Position numbers and translations under genes: made by a program
Assembly (NCBI RefSeq): GCF_932526225.1
Contig: NC_064038.1
Coordinates: 12,647,070-12,711,069 of the forward strand
DNA: 64,000 nt
Reading direction: 5' to 3'
Source: Nematostella vectensis
Lineage: Eukaryota > Cnidaria > Anthozoa > Actiniaria > Edwardsiidae
Notes under the pieces: model-generated
Seen by the model: only the letters and a program-made list of their open reading frames with translations
Database searches by the model: none
Told to the model about the DNA's origin: nothing
In this document: piece by piece, positions 59,811-64,000 of the stretch
Position numbering within the stretch: position 1 is the first letter of the stretch
Layout of the letters: each line of letters starts with the position of its first letter

Positions 59811-60910
59811 TCGTGTATTACACGTGAATTTGATAACCACAAGGCATGTTTTAAGTTCTAAGGCAATTTTATTGACAACATTTCACACAAAAAACGCTTT
59901 ACTTGTCCCCTCTCAGCAGAACAGCCGAATTCCGAGCTACGAACAAGCAACCGTTGCCTGGGCTACCTGTGATTAGAATGGAAATAAATGGTGATCCTAG
60001 TATGACATCCCTACCCCTATAACTAAACGAAATATACTGGTAATGCCTTACCTTTCTTACTTCAATCAATGTTGTGATATGGCATTTTCAATAAACACCA
60101 AGATTGTATATATACAGTGTGTGGGGGCCAGATCTTAAACTTTGAATTGCTTTGAAATCTTCAAAGTACTTTAAAATCACTTACAATTGTTTCAGATTGG
60201 ATTTTGATTGTATTCATTCAGCACAAATGTACATATAAAGAAGTGGATAAATTATTAGTAACAAATTCCAGCTACAATCGTGCCCTCTGCACGTTGGCAT
60301 TACCTCTAACAGGACGCAATGGACAACGCTACTAACAACAAGACGCGCTTCTAAACAAGGATTTGTTTTTGTTTCTTATTCGGAACTTTCACGGAAATCG
60401 GAACGCTAAACTACGAACGCTTCAAGCAGTATAACAGTATGATATTTTGTGTAACCTCTAACAATACGCGCTTCTAAACAAGGGTTTTTTGTTACTTATC
60501 CGGATACTAGGAACGTTCAACGGAAATTGGATAAAAATTGCATAATGACAGAATGTTAATACGCGTGAAATAACGTAGCACATTTGCGCTTAGTGATATT
60601 GTCTTTCGCAACGGAATTATATTGTATATATATTTCATCATATACAAAGTGGGCAGTAAAATCTTTGTCATACATGTCAGAACACATGGCTCAAACAACT
60701 TGCAGATCTCATGTATCCCAGTCAATCCTGCGCTCAGGGTCTAGTTATTTATAGAATTGTGAAACCGGATGCACGCAGGCTATGATATATGATACAAGCT
60801 AAACATCTAAAGGAGTCAACATTCAAGGGGATCGCTGCAGCAGTGACACGAAGAGACGGGACAGACAAACTCTCGCTACGTTTGTGAATAGACGACCTCG
60901 AAGCGTAGCT

Positions 60911-62922
60911 ATGAAGACCTTATGGACACTGCTTTTGGCAGTTATGGCTGCTCCATTTTGTGCCGAAGGTGGGTAAGAACGTTGTCAACTGTCGTTGAGA
61001 CGCACCGCTTAAAGATCCGATGATGAAATAAGTTTGGCGAGATTAAGAAAATCTAGGGTCGTACTCGTCTAGTTTTCATTGCTAGGCACAAATTCTAGAA
61101 GAACCCATGTACTTTTTATACGACTTGCGTTTCGCTTGCTGCCATTTGTAAACGGCAGTTAAACATGAAGTTCAGTTAATGGAAATCTAGCCAGGCACTC
61201 ACACAACGTATTTATCCACAAAGCACTTTTATGGTTTATTATTTTATGATGTAATCTTATTTCTGTCTTCTGTATCTTCTATGGTCATTATTTCTTGCTA
61301 TGAAGAACCCTCCACTATCCCACTACCTCAGGTGCCAGTAACGTTCTGACAGTTATATTTTTTTTTATCTGCTAATATCGAGATATATCTATTTGGCCCA
61401 AGATTCCTTAGCTAGCCACCATCTTAACACGGAATGGTTATACAAAAATAGGTTTCATGGTTCGATGAATTGGCATGTTTTGACAAGAGATCGAGGGTGC
61501 GGCTACTTATAGTGAGTAAACGATTGTAAAGGATTTTGTTTACTGAAGAACCTGAGATTTGTCTGTAAGCCGTTAATTTTTAAGGGCGGCCATTGCCCAC
61601 ATTAAAGCTCTTTTCGCGAATGACAAACGCAGACGGCTGCGATGGAGACTACGTATTACAGAACCGGTAGAATTTGACCCCAGGCTCCTAAATCGGTTTG
61701 TCGTTATCCTCGAACAAAGATGGCTGATAACTGAAAGCACTATATAGAGCGTAGGAGAAAAATATAATTGAATACCATTTGGGGCTATCAAGCGGATATG
61801 ACGACTTCCTGAACGAATTCACTTCATCCGGGGAGTTGTCTGTCGCAACATACTGCTTCATCAAATGCAGCCAGCATCAAGCACTGAGGAAGTGCTTAGC
61901 TAAACCTGGCAGCAATTCGAATAGACCTTTTGATTTCTTTTGATTCAGTAGACTCCAAGCCAGCCAAGCAGTCTGCGCACGTGTCCGACGATTTCTAACA
62001 AAATCGAATTCACTTTTTTTTCAGCTTATCGGCGAAAGCAAACGATGAACATTCGTGTTTGCTCGAATGTATTTAAAAAAAAAATAATTCGATTGTACTC
62101 AATTTTCGACCATAACGACCTACCCCAGGATTCCTCTATCTATTTTTAGTCAGAATAAATGGATTTGCAAAATGGGTGGAGAGTGGTCTAAGACGTATCG
62201 TGACAAAGCAAAGATAGGCTAAAAATGGGTATAAAAGCAGGATTTTGGCCCGATGCCATTATGCCGTGTCGTATGATGAAAGATATGAATTGATTGCTGA
62301 CCCTTCAATGCGCAAGTTGCAATGCGATATAAGATAAATGATGTGCACGATTACGTTATCAGCGCTGTCAGTGCTAGAAATAATAGAATACCCTTTGGTA
62401 TGTTATTTTGAGCTTATCCAGGCATCTCCCCATTCTGTTTTTATTCAATATTGAGAAAGATTATCTGTTTGATTTCGAAGCATTAGCTCAAGTGGTCCCA
62501 CCCCCCTCCCCTTATTCCTCTGACCCCAGCTTTTCGACGATCAATATTGAGAAGGATTTTCTGTTTTATTTTGAAGCATTAGCTCAAGTCTTCTCACCCC
62601 CTCCCCTTATTCCTCTGACCCCAGCTTTTCGACGATCAATATTGAGAAGGATTTTCTGTTTGATTTTGAAGAATTAGCTCAAGTCTTCTCACCCCCTCCC
62701 CTTATTCCTCTGACCCCAGCTTTTCGACGATCAATATTGAGAAAGATTTTCTGTTTGATTTTGAAGGATTGGCGATAGTGGACCCATGTGTAAGACCATG
62801 CCCAGCAATCTACATGCCCGTGTGCGGAACAGACGGCAAGACTTACGGCAATGAATGCATGCTTGGGGCAGCGACATGTCGCAGCAACGGCACAATCACA
62901 CTGGCATACCCTGGAGAATGTA
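60911..62922 (+). CDS. Kazal-type inhibitor, copy B (partial, runs off window)
   Basis: Exon 1 is 60911-60968 and exon 2 is 62767-62922; further exons lie beyond 64000. The signal peptide differs from copy A by one residue (Ser15 to Pro). The first Kazal domain keeps all six cysteines and the predicted P1 Ala, but the reactive loop changes from CPAINDPVC to CPAIYMPVC, and CHSNGT becomes CRSNGT. The exon-start codons also differ (GLAIVDPC against ALPQVDKC). Exon phases are identical to copy A. About 120 bases upstream of the ATG the TIR element replaces the sequence found in copy A, so the promoter is likely altered. No disabling change is visible in the part seen. Confidence 0.85.
62432..62815. 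repeat. 96-bp tandem array ending in Kazal exon 2 (copy B)
   Basis: Same array as in copy A, but with three upstream units. The acceptor-like AAG ends at 62480, 62576 and 62671, and the real acceptor at 62766. The copy number differs from copy A (three against four extra units). Confidence 0.9.
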
Positions 62923-64000
62923 GTAAGCAAATTATTGCGGGAGGGCATATCAATGGAAAGATTTTTTTTATATAAATGGTCTAAAAGAGCCAGGGGCGCG
63001 CGGGAAACCTGTGATGTTCTTAACACTGTAAAATTGTTGTAAACACGTATTCCTGTATAAGTTTACGTGGGGAAATTCTTGAGGTACAAAGTTTTAGGGC
63101 GACAAAGAAAGCAAAGGAATGATTCCAAATATTATGATATGTCCTAATAAGGAATTGACCGAGCGAGCTAGAAATACAGTTCTGAAAACTAGCTTGCTTG
63201 ATATGGAAGGGGGCGCAATCACCTGAGGGGATGTCCTGTCGTTATTCAAGATTCGTATTTACTTTGAAAATCGTAGGCGCCACATAGTTTTCCATGTTAT
63301 GTACTCTTATACAACAGGTGGCCCAAGCTTTATGTTAGTGGACCGCAATGTACTATAGTAAGGACTTATAATATAGGGGGTTTCTATATACCTCAAAATT
63401 TTCGTGATGTCCTTGATGCTCATGTGAAGTTGAAAACATACCTGTCAACTCTCCCGCATTAGGTGGGAGTCTCAAGATTTTGGACCCCTTCTCCCGCTCT
63501 CCCGCGTTGAGCACCAAAACTCCCGCTTTTTAGCGATTTTTATCGCTTCCGAGAAATTATTCTATAAAAAAAATCGTAATTTTGCCTATTTCCTATTAAA
63601 ATATTTGAAACAATAATTCACTTGCGTAGCGCAATTTATCTAACACCCTCGTGCGATCTATAAGTGGATTTGTTCGTTAGGGCTTTCTATAGCACAAACT
63701 CCTGCAAGGTTAAACCCACCCCTCCCCCCAAAAAATGAATATACACCACCCCTCCCCCAAAAAATTATCAAGCCTTGAGATTTTCGGAGGTTGACAGGTA
63801 TGTGAAAGGGGTAGGGCTTGATCATCTGTAACAAGATACCCTGCGCGCAGGGGTTACTGGGATACTTGACGTATTGCATGTGCGATTCGTTTGAGCCCCT
63901 GTGTTTGGACATGTATGACAAAAAAGTTTTTTTTTCTACCATGAAAGAAACATTTAATTATAACGAAATCACAGGTAAAAAAATGTGTAAATAGCATATT
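62923..64000. other. Kazal copy B intron 2 (partial)
   Basis: Homologous to 50638 onward in copy A, with matching blocks at 62977-63230 and 63830-64000. The middle is occupied by an inserted element (63436-63804). No further exon before the window ends. Confidence 0.6.
63436..63804. mobile_element. MITE-like element with CATACCTGTCAAC ends
   Basis: The ends ACATACCTGTCAACTCTCC and GGAGGTTGACAGGTATGT are inverted copies about 18 bp long, with length about 369 bp and no coding frame. A truncated inverted copy sits at 48985-49262. It is absent from the matching place in copy A's intron 2, so it inserted after the duplication or was lost there. Confidence 0.8.

Larger units (their letters stand above)
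58497..60791. mobile_element. 2277-bp TIR element with 9-bp target-site duplication
   Basis: The element spans 58506-60782. TIRs of about 30 bp (TAGCCTGCGTGCATCCGG at 58506-58535 and its complement at 60753-60782) are near perfect. The 9-bp repeats TGATATATG flank it at 58497-58505 and 60783-60791. The matching empty site in the left duplicate is at about 47535. A 9-bp duplication fits Mutator-like elements, with 8-bp families less likely. No transposase frame is visible; the inside is filled by a LINE fragment and other repeats, so it is non-autonomous. Confidence 0.9.

Overview
The window reads as metazoan nuclear DNA. Genes are split into small phase-consistent exons with GT-AG introns, spacing is wide, and there are many MITE-like palindromes, trinucleotide-tailed LINE fragments and large minisatellites. 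The mix of an ankyrin/TRP-type channel, a secreted Kazal/follistatin-like inhibitor and the repeat style suggests a cnidarian, probably an anthozoan such as a sea anemone. That placement is inference. All exon models were assembled by eye from splice signals and reading phase, with no transcript support.

Layout: (1) 219-3238 (+) is a 13-exon gene for a small coiled-coil protein I do not recognise. (2) 5137-9866 (+) is tubulin-binding cofactor A in four exons; its first intron carries a 2.5-kb element with long terminal inverted repeats. (3) 11343-27219 (-) is a 15-exon gene for a 686-residue TRP-like cation channel with an ankyrin-like N-terminal part, six membrane segments, a pore loop and a C-terminal coiled coil. 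Its introns hold large tandem arrays. (4) 30780-32217 (-) is a four-exon gene for a cysteine-containing protein of about 230 residues, unrecognised. (5) 34178-37192 (-), with a probable leader exon at 39052-39113, encodes a 609-residue low-complexity protein, unrecognised. (6) 39114-47504 is mostly repeats: a LINE 3' end with an (ATC)n/(ATT)n tail, poly-G tracts and duplicated segments. (7) 47672-55760 (+) is a complete eight-exon gene for a secreted three-Kazal, multi-follistatin-like-repeat inhibitor. (8) From 58458 a tandem duplicate of that locus begins. It is interrupted by a 2277-bp TIR element with a 9-bp target-site duplication, and its second gene copy (60911 onward) runs off the window.

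The most striking pattern is that many of the tandem arrays lie inside introns, and several carry splice-site-like motifs on the sense strand. A 25-bp array in channel intron 12 repeats GTGAGT/GTAAGT about 60 times. A 49-bp array abuts the real 5' splice site of channel exon 10 and repeats AG|GTGA. Arrays at Kazal exon 2 and channel exon 9 duplicate the real 3' splice site itself. This could be chance amplification or a source of decoy splice sites, and it can be tested with RNA data.
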